Of a stretch of DNA of 64,000 nucleotides, positions 13,759 through 25,975 are shown in pieces; positions within the stretch are counted from its first letter, which is position 1, and each line of letters opens with the position of its first letter. The position numbers were made by a program, and so were the translations under genes. Origin of the DNA: Distichodus sexfasciatus (Eukaryota > Chordata > Actinopteri > Characiformes > Distichodontidae); NCBI GenBank assembly GCA_032718565.1, contig JAVGVS010000005.1, forward strand, positions 903,501 to 967,500, read 5' to 3'. The notes below the pieces were generated by a model, which was given only the letters and a program-made list of their open reading frames with translations, had not been told where the DNA came from and searched no databases.

Positions 13759-16455
13759 AAGTGGAATTAAAAGTCATGTCTAACTACCAAACATTCAAAG
13801 TGTGGAAGTAAATCAAAAAGTGAGAAATACTCTCGCCAGAAAACATGAATGTTTAACCTATAAGCCGTTTCAGAAAAAGACACAGGCAGACTGCTTATAT
13901 TCTCAGAATGTTAAAAGTTAGAAGTTGTATAAAATAGGAGAAGAACTAGTACTTCTAGTCAATTGAACAGTCAAAGTTATGCTTTGGACCTCACTAATTT
14001 ATCAGGAATGTTACTGTGACTGTAGAATGCACCTGACCTAAACTGTGGTGCAGTGCAAAGGTTCTATTCTACATACTTTGAAAAGGCATAATTACTTTCA
14101 TGTGCTCTGTGTTGGGATAATGTATGATTTGTTGAAAGGGGACTCTATGAAAAAAATCTTCCTTCTTAGGGCATCTCTAGCTTAAATGAGAGAAGAGCTG
14201 AACATAGACCAGTTTGCTGACTTGTTTGCTGACTTCATGTGAGGTGTGAGTTTGGGGATGAATTGGGTGTGGACTGGAGTTGAATGTCACGCCTCTTTAG
14301 TCGCCTCCTCTGGTAGGTGTTTTTCTGCTGAAATTAGTGGCATATATATGAGGTGTACTGAACGCACACAATTTGTTCAAAAATTGACAGCTTTTTCCCC
14401 AAGGGCAGAAAAGAAAAAGTGCATTCTGTGTGTGAGAGAGAAACAGAGAAGAGTGAAGGTGGCAATGAATGAATGGACATACAAATATCCCAAATGATCA
14501 TTTCCGTTTCAAGAGTTCCACTAGTTGACCTAGCATCTGAATTCCATGTCCTACTTCATTAAATTAGCATTTTTAAAGCTTTTCATTTCTGTTTTCCTTC
14601 CAGAATTACTGCAGGCTCAGACAGTGTTTTAACGGTATGTTTTTGTGGCTATGCAATATTAGCACATTTTAACAGATGCCAGTGGTTGCCTCAGTGCACT
14701 TGCATGCACAAACAAACCATTTTAAAAATGGACGGAGCCCACAGAAGTGACATCATATTTTATAGCTGGCACACGCCATTGACATAAATAATAACAGAGA
14801 CTGGAAAAATGTGGGTCCAGATAATAACTCCTCTGTAACTCATTAGCTCAGTACAAGGGTATGAAACAAGTGAAGTATGAAGGATTGCTCTGATAAATAT
14901 GATTTACACTATCGGTATCAATGGTATGTGTAAACTTACCCACACAAACAAACACTTACACACACACACACACACCAACCTTAGCATGGAAGGAAAAAAT
15001 TAGACCAGCTTAAATTGTGCTTGTGTTAGTTGTACTATAACCATGGTGACAGGGCTACTCCTGAAATAATGATATTACAATGTGTGTGTGTGGCAGATCT
15101 TAGTCTTAAAGCCACAGGGCTGTGTTTTTACAGCATGGTTTTTGTTGCTTCTCGGTCCATTATGAGGCCGCTATATAAAATGAATTCCGTGGCCTTGAAT
15201 TGGGACACTGTCTCCTCCAATTCAGACATCAAGGAGTGAGGTCAGGAGAAAAAAAACCTTTATGGGTTTTCTTTAAGACCAGCACTGAACACAGATCAGT
15301 GGGCTCCTGCAATATTCCATTTCCGCAGGAAGAGGGACAGAGGCGACAGGAAACAGCATAATGTACCCCTAAATCACAGTAGTCTGAACTGCTGCCTGCA
15401 CCCTGGTTGGCTCCCTCACACTGACACACATAGCTTTAGCAGGGTGGTCAACTCCAACAACATGGTCAGAATCCCCAAAGCTAACACTTGTGTTATGGCA
15501 ACAGATGCATCAAAATATGTACATTTAATTAATGAAATCAGGCAAACAAGTTAAAATCAGGAAAAGAAACACACCCAAGGAGAATATGTAAAGCTATCAA
15601 AAAAAACTAAAATTCCTTTAGAGCTGAAACAATGATCTTTCACCAAATACTTATATCTTTCTGAAAATTGAGGTCATTTGAAGTCTTTGAATAAAGAAAA
15701 TCCTTGTATACTTTGGCAAAGACATGGTCTCAGCAGTCACAAATTTCCAAATACCCACTAGCATCGTGGGACAGAATGTGACATCAGAGAGAGTGATGAT
15801 GTAATTGTACGATGTCACTGGCCACAAGGCCAAAAGCATGATGTCTTTTCCTCTGGCTACTTCACTATCAGTCTAGCTTCCTGCAGCTAAGATTATAAAC
15901 ATGGTCTCCATCTCAAAGTGTCAGCAGCCTTAGCACGTACATTACCACAGCACACCTCCAACATGTCCATATATTCTCTTTATTATGAATGTTATCAGCT
16001 TACTACAGATATACTGCAGACCAGTGGGTTTCACAGGGTCATAGTGTTTGCATTAAGACCTATTAGCCTTATAACCTCAGCACTAAGTGCCCATTTTTAT
16101 ATTCCAGCAGGGAGAAATTCTGTAGCACAGTAGATGTGTTTCAAAGTGTTCAAGTAATGAGAAAGGTAAGCTGCTCCCCTCTCTCCAGATACGTGGGAGA
16201 AGGCTGTATGACATTCATCCATCTCAAGTAATCATCTGAATGTGTCCAGGAGGGTTTCATTCATCTCATATACACCTCCTCTCTAAAATGGCTGTCTAAT
16301 TCTACTACACTTTTGTAACTCCCCCTCTTTAATGATGTCTTTTTAAAACAGCTCCCACTCAATGGAGCCAGTGGAAAACGTAATGAAATTCCACTACAGA
16401 TTTCATGTGCATGTGTTTATCTTTATATCTAATTATCCATCTGTAATAATCTACA
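13759..16455. other. Non-coding intergenic DNA
   Basis: No exon is supported. A short CA run lies at about 14958-14975. The remainder is unique, AT-rich DNA with only short chance frames. Confidence 0.7.
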
Positions 16456-16486
16456 GTATCTATCTATCTATCTATCTATCTATCTA
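16456..16486. repeat. (TATC)n microsatellite
   Basis: About eight uninterrupted tetranucleotide units. Confidence 0.95.
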
Positions 16487-18802
16487 CTCATCAGTCTATA
16501 TATATAACTCTAGATTTCTACTCTATCCATAAAACATCATACAACATCCACTGACATGAAAATCTCACATAAATCCCTTTTTCCAAGTTACTTTCTCCCA
16601 CTGATAATTCTAGCGCTCTCTCTGACGAGAGAATGTCATTCCACTTTGTGCGAAACCTCTACACACAATAAGTTCAGTTGACACATACCATGGTATTTTT
16701 TCTTTCTCTAATCACTAGCAAAATATGCTCTTGTCCTGGCAGATTTTGTGTGCCGGTCGGTGTGATATGGAGAGAGGATGGCAGCACTAGAGACTGTGTG
16801 CGGCACAATTTTCCCTAATGGTAATAAGGTCTGTAGAAGCCCCACCCTGAAGTATACATGTCACCCTCCTCTGAAGTCCAAGTAGTAACATCTTTAAGCT
16901 ATTAGAGAAGCTTTCGACCCTGACTCTCTTTTCACAGAGGCAGGCCGTGACCCAGAGTGACTCAGAAGTCTTATGCATTTACACACATTTGATTTCCTTT
17001 CTAATGGCTGTATATAAAGTCTTAGAAGAAGATGAAAGAAAACCTTCTAGAATATAAACTAGTTTATATCCATAGGATTCCTATGTTATACTGCCATTAT
17101 TTTCCTTCCAGCCTCGGTAATTTAATCATGTCTTTGGCCTTAAAAAGAATGAAAAAGCATCAGTCTCTTTTATTACCAGTGTAAAACATAATCAATCCAG
17201 TTCCTTCAGTAAATGCTCCCTAAAGCTATCAAAGGCAAAATTGATAAATATAAAATACATAAGAGATATAATATCATGACAACAGTCAGGTAAAATGCAG
17301 GGACCAGTTTTGCAGAGTCTTCGAAGAAACTTCCCCAGAGTAAAAGAAACTCTCTAATTTTTTAGACTCATTCTGAATTTTCCACCAACAAAACACTTCT
17401 AAGGAACAGAAGGAAAAACAAGGACGTGTATTGTTTACAAGGAGCTTATGCATGGATGGCAAAAACAGATCCTTCAGAAAACACCGCAAAAAGAAACACC
17501 AGAACATGTATTTAGATCCAAAATTCTGTCATGTCCAGTGTGGGGATTTGCTGAAGTCTCTAAAATTTATCTCAGAAATTAGAGTTTCTCTCTCTCTCTC
17601 TCTCTCTCGTTAACATGCTCACGCACACAAATAAATTGTTCTCTGGAAGAAATAATATCTTCCGAAATTAAAATAGCTGCTAAGTTTTAATAAAATGTAG
17701 TTTGTGTTTAATAAAATGAGTTTTGTGTTTTTTGTTTTTATACATTTTTCTTTAAAAACCAAAAAACATTAAATTTCACTTGTGGTTGTACTGTAATATT
17801 AGCTGACTTTTTCACGTGTGGCTTTATAGCTCAGCTTTTCTCAGGGTGCCAGTAATTACGCAGAGCACATTGAGCCCACAAAGCCTCTCTAATCAGGCCA
17901 TTCTCTTACTGTCACTTTTGTCTTTGTCACTCGAGGCTGTTGAGACAGACGGAGGGACAGATGCTGGAAGGAAGTTAAAGGAAGACAGGCTTGGGGTCTG
18001 TCTGGCTGTATGGTTCATGCTGGATCACTCCTCCTCACTCAGGGTTTGATTGACAAATGGGAATATCTTTATCATGCTGGCCCCATTCCAGGTTTTGTCT
18101 AAGGTCTGTTTCGTTCTAAGGCATCTGGGCAAAAGAGAAGAGAGTGAGAGAGGAATCGAGAGAAAGAGAAAGAGAGAGAGATGGCCTGCATATGGTGTCG
18201 GAGAGTGTGGGAACCAAATGCTATAGACATGTCAGTAAAACGCTCTTGATATGTGCATCTCCCAAATGACTAAACGTGTAAATACAGACATACACACACA
18301 AAAACAGGCATTCACAGGAACAGACACTCAGAAACAAAAGACAGACACTAAGACACCCAAAGTAAAGACACTTAACATTGTCATTTACACTAATCCATGT
18401 CTCTATACACTGCAAGAAAAAATGTATCAGTCCCAAATAGTCTGTAAACCTGGTGACAGGAAAATGGGGTTTAGGCTAATACAATGACATAATGACTCTC
18501 TTTCTGACATGGAGTAATAAGGTGGCAGAATCTTTTCTGGTGCCTAAACTTTTTTTCTGTTGTTTACTTTTTGCTTTTGCTATAAAATAGCATTGTGCTT
18601 AATAAGTAATTAATGCAATGTCTTTTTCATCAAGTTAGGACACAGTAGACTAATACATAATGTTATTTCTATGTTCATTGTATAAAAATCACTGGCTATG
18701 GAGTTTCTTAAAATCACAGTTTTGAGTACAGTAGATTTCTCAGGGGCTACCTTCATTAGGTACCTTACATTAATGTTGGATTTTTATCCTCACTCTGTAG
18801 CT
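16487..18802. other. Non-coding intergenic DNA
   Basis: No gene is recognised. It holds a CT run at 17587-17608, a purine-rich stretch at about 18130-18182 and unique AT-rich sequence. Confidence 0.7.
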
Positions 18803-19034
18803 ACAGTAACGTGCAAAAGTTTTAGGCAGGTGTGAAAAAATGCTGTAAACAAAGAATGCTTTCAGAAATATAAATAATGATTGTTCATTTTTTATCAGTT
18901 TACAAAATGCAAAGTGAGCAAACAAAAGAAATATCTAAATCAAATCAATATTTGGTGTTACTACCTTTTGCCTTCAAACCAGCATCAATTCTTATAGGTA
19001 CATTTTTTCACACCTGCCTAAAACTGTACTGTAC
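18803..19034 (-). mobile_element. Deleted Tc1-type MITE, same family as 8547-9003
   Basis: Terminal inverted repeats are clear. The left end contains AGTTTTAGGCAGGTGTGAAA and the right end contains its reverse complement, TTTCACACCTGCCTAAAACT. Between them, positions about 18870-19000 are the reverse complement of the transposase C-terminal segment and 3' flank seen at 8745-8930. The rest of the gene is missing, so the C-terminal segment is joined almost directly to the other terminal repeat. At about 232 bp it is a typical non-autonomous derivative. Confidence 0.85.
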
Positions 19035-19939
19035 ATGGCAGTCTTTTTTCAATGATTGTAAAGAGGCAATAAAAATTCTAAAATTCAAGGTGGAGAAGTA
19101 ATTATCAGATGAATTTTAGTGATTTACCTGTATAGTTAAATAAGAAATATGCAATACTAAAATACTGTACAAGACATATTTAAGCTAATGAGGCAGGGTT
19201 TGAGGACATTTTGTGGACAAACACACACTATAAGATGCCTAGTGGACTGATTCTTTTTAAAGTGTCTCTGGCTTCATTAGAAATAAATATTACAAATGGT
19301 GATGCAAGAAAAGACGGTGATCTTCAAGGAAATACGGGTCAAAGTTCACTTGACTCATCCCAGCAAAGTTCAAAAAGCAAGGCCATCCTCTTTAGTGTCT
19401 AACTGTCTGACTGCAGACTACTAGTGAGAGAGAGAGAGAGGTTCCAGGATAATGCAGTGTTCTTAACTGTCTGAGGACGTGTTCAAGTTTTAACACAAGT
19501 GACGGTTTACAGCTAGCCGGAGGCAACAGCGCAGTCAGGTAGAGAATAGTTAAGAATAATGGAACACTTGGGTGTGCAAAAGACTCTCAACACAAGATTA
19601 ATGCCTTTGTCTGTCTTTCAGATCTACCTGAAAAACAAGGCTTCTCACTTAAACACCATGTAGCTTGTCACTCAGGCGGTCAAAAGAGTTCACCAGCATG
19701 TTCAACATCATCATGTCTACAACCTTCCACTTGAACTGTGGTCTTTTCATGCTTGCCAACAAACAGCAAGTTTGTATAAAGCTTACATCCCAAAGAAACG
19801 TCTTATGTTTTTGTCTACCACTTTATATGTTCCTTTCAGTTGCACATCGTAATTGGAAAACAACAAACTAACTGTCATAAATTCATAAAACTTACATACT
19901 TGTCATTAACTTCTACTTAAATCACCTTTCCTGTTGCAG
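19035..19939. other. Non-coding intergenic DNA
   Basis: No gene is recognised. A GA run lies at about 19422-19440. Confidence 0.7.
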
Positions 19940-20445
19940 CGTCTCCTGCTTTGCACCCAAGAGTACAGTTATTGGGCCCTTTTCTGTTTCTAATCTACAT
20001 CCCACCTCTTAGACAGATGGCCTTAACTTCTTTTACTTTTATGCAGATGATTTTCCGTTATATCTTAGTAAACTGTCCCATAGAGACTCCCAGTAGATGA
20101 CTCTGATTTAATGCTTTGAATGCGGACTAACCTTCTCAAGTTAAACTCAAATAAAACCAACATCCTCCTACTCGCCCCCAAAATTCCTATCTAATTCATC
20201 CCATTTTCTGTTAGTATTAATGGTGCGCTTGTTAACTCTTTCCTATTGTCAGAAACCTTGGTGTACTATTTGACCCATTACTTACTCTTTCACCCCAGTA
20301 ACATTGCTGATCTTCACTCATTTCTGGCTAGCAATGACCTAGAAACTCTAGTTCACAGATTTATTGTCCTATATTGATTACTCTTTACTTGATTTCTTCT
20401 TGCTAATGCCAATTTTTGCAAGGTAATGCAAATTTCCTCTAGCAC
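19940..20445 (+). pseudogene. L2/Rex-type LINE reverse transcriptase fragment
   Basis: Conceptual translation in shifting + strand frames gives a run ending LLGPFLFLIYIPPL (about 19950-20010), then FYADD (20034-20051) with the catalytic Asp pair of reverse transcriptase. Next come LNSNKTNILLLAPK (20141-20182), a degenerate GVLFDP-like stretch near 20260-20275 and LETLVHRFI (about 20341-20368). The order and spacing match the palm and thumb region of L2/Rex1-type non-LTR retrotransposons. Several stops and frameshifts intervene, and neither the endonuclease nor the 3' end is present. It is a 5'-truncated, dead insertion. Confidence 0.75.
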
Positions 20446-20460
20446 TTGATGCTACATTAA

Positions 20461-20648
20461 TATTTACATTTACTGCATTTGGCAGACACTCTTATCCAAG
20501 CGACTTTCATTTTCTAATTTCAGGTTCCTGGAGCAACTTGGGATTTAGGGTCTTGCTCAGGAACCCAGTGATGGTAGTGCCAGAGGTATGATTCAAACCC
20601 TTGACCTCTTTGAGGTGAGTGAGCTAACCAACAGGTTACCAACACCCC
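20461..20648 (-). mobile_element. tRNA-derived SINE, copy 2
   Basis: It matches the copy at 11241-11436 throughout: the tail contains GGCAGACACTCTTATCCA at about 20482, the body contains GGGTCTTGCTCAGG and the tRNA-like head lies at the right end. The head has more substitutions than copy 1. It starts within about 20 bases of the end of the LINE fragment, so it may have inserted at or near that element's end. Confidence 0.7.
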
Positions 20649-23600
20649 ATGCTAACATAACAGAAATTGGCATTCCAGATAGATCTGATAAAACAGTCTT
20701 TGTTATCTCATGCATCTGTCCCAAAAGACTCATGATTGCGGAACCAACATAAGTCCTGACACACAGTTACAAAAAAACACCTCCACTCGCCCTTGCATTC
20801 ATGTCTTCCTACTCTCCAAACCTCCTGCTTGATGGCACACATAAATTTCAATAAGCTACTTATTGTCCTGGCAAAAGGCAGCTGACTCATGTGGCTCTGA
20901 GAAGTCCTTTGTGGACACGGGACGCAATTAGTTCTGCCTCCAGCAGAGTGCTAAAGGGGGTCAGACAATAATTGGATTTTGAGGACTGTACAGTTATACT
21001 AATGATGGAAGGGCCCACCATGAGGGATGCATACCACTGGCACAGACTGGGGAACCCCAGGCCCCACATCATCAAGAATTTTTTATCAGCACTTTTCATA
21101 GCTCAGTCCTACAAAATTCTAAAGTCTTAATGCTTTTTTTCCCCTCTTGTTCTGTATTTTAATTAATTGAAATGATGCAACTATGCTGGGCAAATTAGCC
21201 ACTTCTATATTTAAATCAATTTATATTCTATTCTATTTTATATATTAGGTTTTCAAATAAATTGGTCCAAAAGATGGACTGATTGTGTAAAGTCAAATTA
21301 TTCTAGTTTTGCATGTTTTGCCAATGTTCCTGGGATTTATGAAGATAGTTTGGGAGTTTACTGGAAAATCAGTCTGGAAATTTCTCTCTGATAAGCTCTG
21401 ACAGAAAAATTTATTAGCAACATAACCAAGACTATTACTTAGGAAATAATAATGGTGTTTAGTCAAACATCTGGTGATTATGCTAGTGTGTTATCCACCA
21501 GCTCTGTAATGGAAAAGAGGACACAAGGAAGCAGAGTGGTATTAAATCAGTGTTTGGAGATTTAATGTCATTAACTGTGATTTAACTTTGCAGAACTCCA
21601 CCTCTGAGCTTATCTCTCACTTTTTCTCTCTCTTTTTTTGTCTCTCTCTCAGTCTGTCTCAAGGCCCTGTTGTCTTATCAGACAACCCTGAGGCACCCAT
21701 AACTTACACACAACCCTGACAGTCCAGCTTAGTTCGCCAGCAAAAAACATGGGCAATGCCGAGCATTCTCTCTCTCTCTCTCTTGCTCTCTCTTTCTCTC
21801 CCTCTCCCTCTCTCGGCCCCCCAGCTGTGCTTCTGAACTGTCAGGTCTGCTCAGATAAGAACTGATCGATGGCTAGTACACTGGCTCCGCTGTGACCCAG
21901 CCCCGCAGAGAGATCCATGCTCAGACAGGGCAGAGGCTCCAGGAAGGTACAGAACCACAGATTGACCCCTGGAGCACCCTGCACAAACAGTAGCTATGTT
22001 GGAGTGAACAACTAGCATCAGCACTAGAATTCACATCTATTACACCCCAAACAAACATAAACCGCTTTAGATATAAAATGCACCTACATACTCATTAAAT
22101 ACCATACTGAAAAAGGGGGAAAAAGAACTTGGACATTGGCTTTGCAGTTACATGTTCAGGAAAACTTCAACAACAACCTTAGCAAACCATAGCTTGGACA
22201 TTGGTTTTGCAGCCATCATAAACCATGTTTAACATGATAATAAAATATGGATATGTTTTATGAAAACTTTCAACAAGATAATTTGCAATCTAGAGCCTGA
22301 ATACTGCTTTAGACATTGCTTGCATACTTTAGACCAATGCAGAATTTTTGGAACATCTACCAGCATAACCATCAACCACTTTTAGCCGGCAAAGGAGCAT
22401 CCTGTTTTTTTAGCAGAGGCCAATTAGAGCACATAAAACAATTAGAATTATAGGCTGAAGGATTATCTAAGTCATGATGGTCAGTGGGACTGCAAAGAGA
22501 TTAAAGTCTGCACACGTTTTTTGACATGCTCCTATAGCGTGACCTGAAATGAGTACTATATTTTTAAAAGAGGTTTACTGCAGTCCAGAGACAGGCTGGA
22601 AATTTCACACAGTAAAGCAAACATTTCAATGATTTTTAGCTACATTCTACCTCCAAGTGTTTGAATCACAGAGGGCTTAAGGGGGCCAAGAAAGGCCATC
22701 CCAAAGTCACGGAGGCTAAGAAGGCTCCCAGAGCCTTGAAAACTCGCTTGTGATGAATGACAGGACCAGGAGAAGGCGAGCACCATATTTGGAGACGGAC
22801 AGATAAAACGCTAACCTTGTTCACTCTCAGAATGAACATTCCAGGGCCGTAATAAAACGTGTGGGTGATAGTCACTAGACTGCTCATCATATACAAGAAT
22901 AAATCACTGAGCAGGTATGTAAACACAGTGGGCGCGAATTTTCCACGTGGCACGCTGCCGATAGCACACCGACTTCCCTTTGGAGCGGCTCGCTTCCTCT
23001 CACACTCAGAGATTAGATTATATCACCTGCTGGATTGATCGAGTTTACCGTAGTTACACCCTGCTGTGCCAGACTGTGGCTGGGATGACAGCTGGCTGAC
23101 GTCTTTCTAAGACTTACAGCTCTCTTGCTTCAAGACTTTCACTGAATCCAACGGCATGACTTTCGGCTCAGCTGAATGGAAGCCACAAATAATGCTGCAA
23201 TTTTGGGAGGATTAGAGCCACATTCAACTCATTCCCTATGTGAACCAGTTTGGAAGTCGCCAGCAAGTGAAAGCCCCTTAAATCACAACTGCACTCCTCC
23301 TCCCTCCCTTTCTGTCTCGCTTTTTGCTCCCCCCTCACACTCCCTCACTCTCATGAGAGAAAAAGCCAAGCACAAAGCTGACAAATCCCCCCTACAACCA
23401 TTTGGCTGTAGTCAAAAATGTGTAATATTGGGTTGCTTTAGTTAAGTGCAGAAAACAGAAGTGTGTGTTGGTGAGTGTGTATTAGTGGAATGCTGTTCGT
23501 CAGTATCCAAGATTCAGGCTAGAGCCATATAGCTTAAGACAGTCAGTGACTGGTACGATGCAAGTGATATACCAAAGGGGAGAAGGAGGAGTGGGAGAAA

Positions 23601-24979
23601 TCAGAGAGACAGAAAAAGGACAGAGTGAAGAAGAAAGGGAAAGAGACATAGGAGAAAGAAAGAAAGGAAGGAAGGAAAGAAGAGAGTGGCAGAGAAAGAA
23701 ACAGAAAGTGGCTTCAACAAAAGTGACAAACAGATGCGTACACTCCTCCAGCTGACCCGACTCTTTACAGCTGTTTCAAAATAAACAGAAACGACAACCC
23801 TCACAAAGTTTACATTCCTCACCAAACTCTCCCTTTAATTATTTTGTAATCTGTCCTCTGAGCACTTTTTATCAATGGGATGTTTATGGCCCTGATAGAT
23901 TAAACTGGACGCATGTTAAACACAGATAAGTGCTACTTCATCCCGCGTCGGCTTTTTGAGCTAATTTTGGTTTTAGGCACCAACCCAGCGATTGGCGATG
24001 TTCATCTGATTACACGCTCGAGAGAAAGCAGGCCACGTGCCCCATTCATTTCCCAGCATAAGGAAGGAACAGAGAGGAAAGAAAAAGCTTGAATGAACTC
24101 ATAAATATCAGGTGACAAATTATAAATGAATGTGCGAAGGCCGCTGCCTATTCCTGTGTGTTTATTGAAAAGCAAATGTTTGAATAGATGTAAGAATTGG
24201 GTAGTATAAACAGTGGAACAGGCGGAGGAGAAATGATGGCTTCACATGACAGGTATTGGTGTAGTGTTTATGTAAGGCGACGTACGAGAGCAGGACTCAC
24301 TGTTTTAGCCTCAGGGGCCCTCGGCGGAGCGCGACTCTTCAAAAAAAGAAGAGCCAGTATCAAAACATACCTGCAGTCGTCTCAGAGGGCTCAAACATGT
24401 CAGACTGTGCGTCTGAGTCTTTGTGTGGAGGAAAGAAGGGGGAGAGACAGAGGCAGACAGACATATACAACGAAATAGCCTGTGTGTAATGAGTGTGTGT
24501 GCATGTGTTAAAGAGAGAGAAACGGACAGACAGATACAGAGAAAGAGCCTATATGTGTGTGTCTTTTAGTGAGCGTGTGTGTGTGAGAGAGAGTAAGAGA
24601 GCTAGACAGAGAGAAAAAAGAGTGAGATACAGAAAAATAGGCAGTGAAATATATGTGTACAAGAGAAAAACAGAGGGTGGGCAGATCAACAACTAAATGA
24701 AAAATAAATGTTAAAACTAATCTTAAAACCTCATTAAATCCCATTTTCTGAGTTTGCAGTTTTTGGCAGCTAAGTTGTGATGACAGAAGAAAAAAAGAGA
24801 GAAAAGGGAAAGTTTGGATTATTTATCCTCAACTTTCGCCTCAGTTTAACTTTCACTGTCTGAGCATGATTTACGGAGCTGTGAGGAGCTGTGTGGAGAG
24901 GACCATCCTGCAGGAATGTTGTTGATGCTACACCTCACCCAGGAGCTTCCTGCTTCCCACCAAACCACTACAATGTATG

Positions 24980-24980
<1 letters not shown>
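20649..24980. other. Non-coding intergenic DNA with purine/pyrimidine tracts
   Basis: Pyrimidine-rich tracts occur at about 21605-21660 and 21763-21815. Purine-rich tracts occur at about 23570-23710 and 24420-24640. Arg/Glu/Lys-rich frames such as 23546-23755 are by-products of these tracts. GC-richer unique DNA lies at about 22665-23130. No exon is supported. Confidence 0.7.
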
Positions 24981-25023
<43 letters not shown>

Positions 25024-25024
25024 G

Positions 25025-25077
<53 letters not shown>
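24981..25077. repeat. (TCTA)n microsatellite
   Basis: About 24 tetranucleotide units with one interrupting TCTG near 25021. Confidence 0.97.
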
Positions 25078-25738
25078 ACAATATGTAATTGAACACAAAA
25101 TATGATGGAATAAACAGTGAAGCAATAAAAATAGTAGTTGTTGAAGGAGAGACTGTTCTAAAGATATGAACAGAGACAGTCAGAGGACTTGTAAACAGCC
25201 TTTTGAAATGAACAGCATGTACTCAGGATGTAAACAGAACAACACATTTTCATTAACTGACACAAAATATCTAGTCATTAATTCTTTCATTGAGCGTCCT
25301 GGTTACAATAACACTTATGTGTCCATTTATGACCCCTCGAGCTTTGAGCTGTTGGTTGTAAAAAGCATCTGGAAGCACTTCACACATCCTGAGTATGATC
25401 TGAGGTGAGAACCAAAAGTCCCACCAGACAGAAGATCGAGGATGTGATTCGAAAAAACCCTCTCTCATTAAAGTACAGAGTGTAAGACATCCTGTCTGCT
25501 TATAATTAATAAAGCTGATTTCCTCTGTTGAATGTATTGCTGATATGCTAATGGAGAACTGATTTAGAGGTGGTGTCTTTTTGACTGCATATTCCTCAAT
25601 ATTTAATATACATTATTAAGTCACTATCCAGTTGGGGTCATGTGTAGGCCATTATGTCACAAACAAGATCATTTCAAAGACACAGGGTATCTTACATATC
25701 TTTACATATGCAATAATGGGTATATAATATAATAATTG
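25078..25738. other. Non-coding intergenic DNA
   Basis: Nothing recognised. Confidence 0.7.
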
Positions 25739-25975
25739 GGGCAGTTGATAGTGTAATGGTTATGGCATTCGCCCCGTGATCAGAAGGTCACCAGTTCAAA
25801 TCTCCGGACCTGTAAAAATATCACTGAGGTACTCATGAGCAAGGTACCATCCCAGAATGCTGCCCATGTTAACTGCCCACAGCTCCTTCACAGATGGATG
25901 AAATGCAGAGGTCACTGTGTGCTGTGTTGTGGTGTGTTCACAATGACAAATAATCAAGCACTTTAATGCAAGCTA
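25739..25975 (+). mobile_element. tRNA-derived SINE, second family, copy 1
   Basis: The head has an A-box-like TAGTGTAATGGTTATGG (about 25749-25765) and a B-box-like GGTCACCAGTTCAAATC (about 25786-25802), giving a tRNA-related RNA polymerase III promoter. The body contains TACTCATGAGCAAGGTACC and the 3' part ends near GTTCACAATGACAAATAATC. The copy at 29735-30010 shares all these blocks. This family differs from the SINEs at 11241 and 20461. Confidence 0.8.

Noticed and set aside
23546..23825. Arg/Glu/Lys-rich frame and its - strand partner
   Set aside because: Both derive from a purine-rich low-complexity tract.
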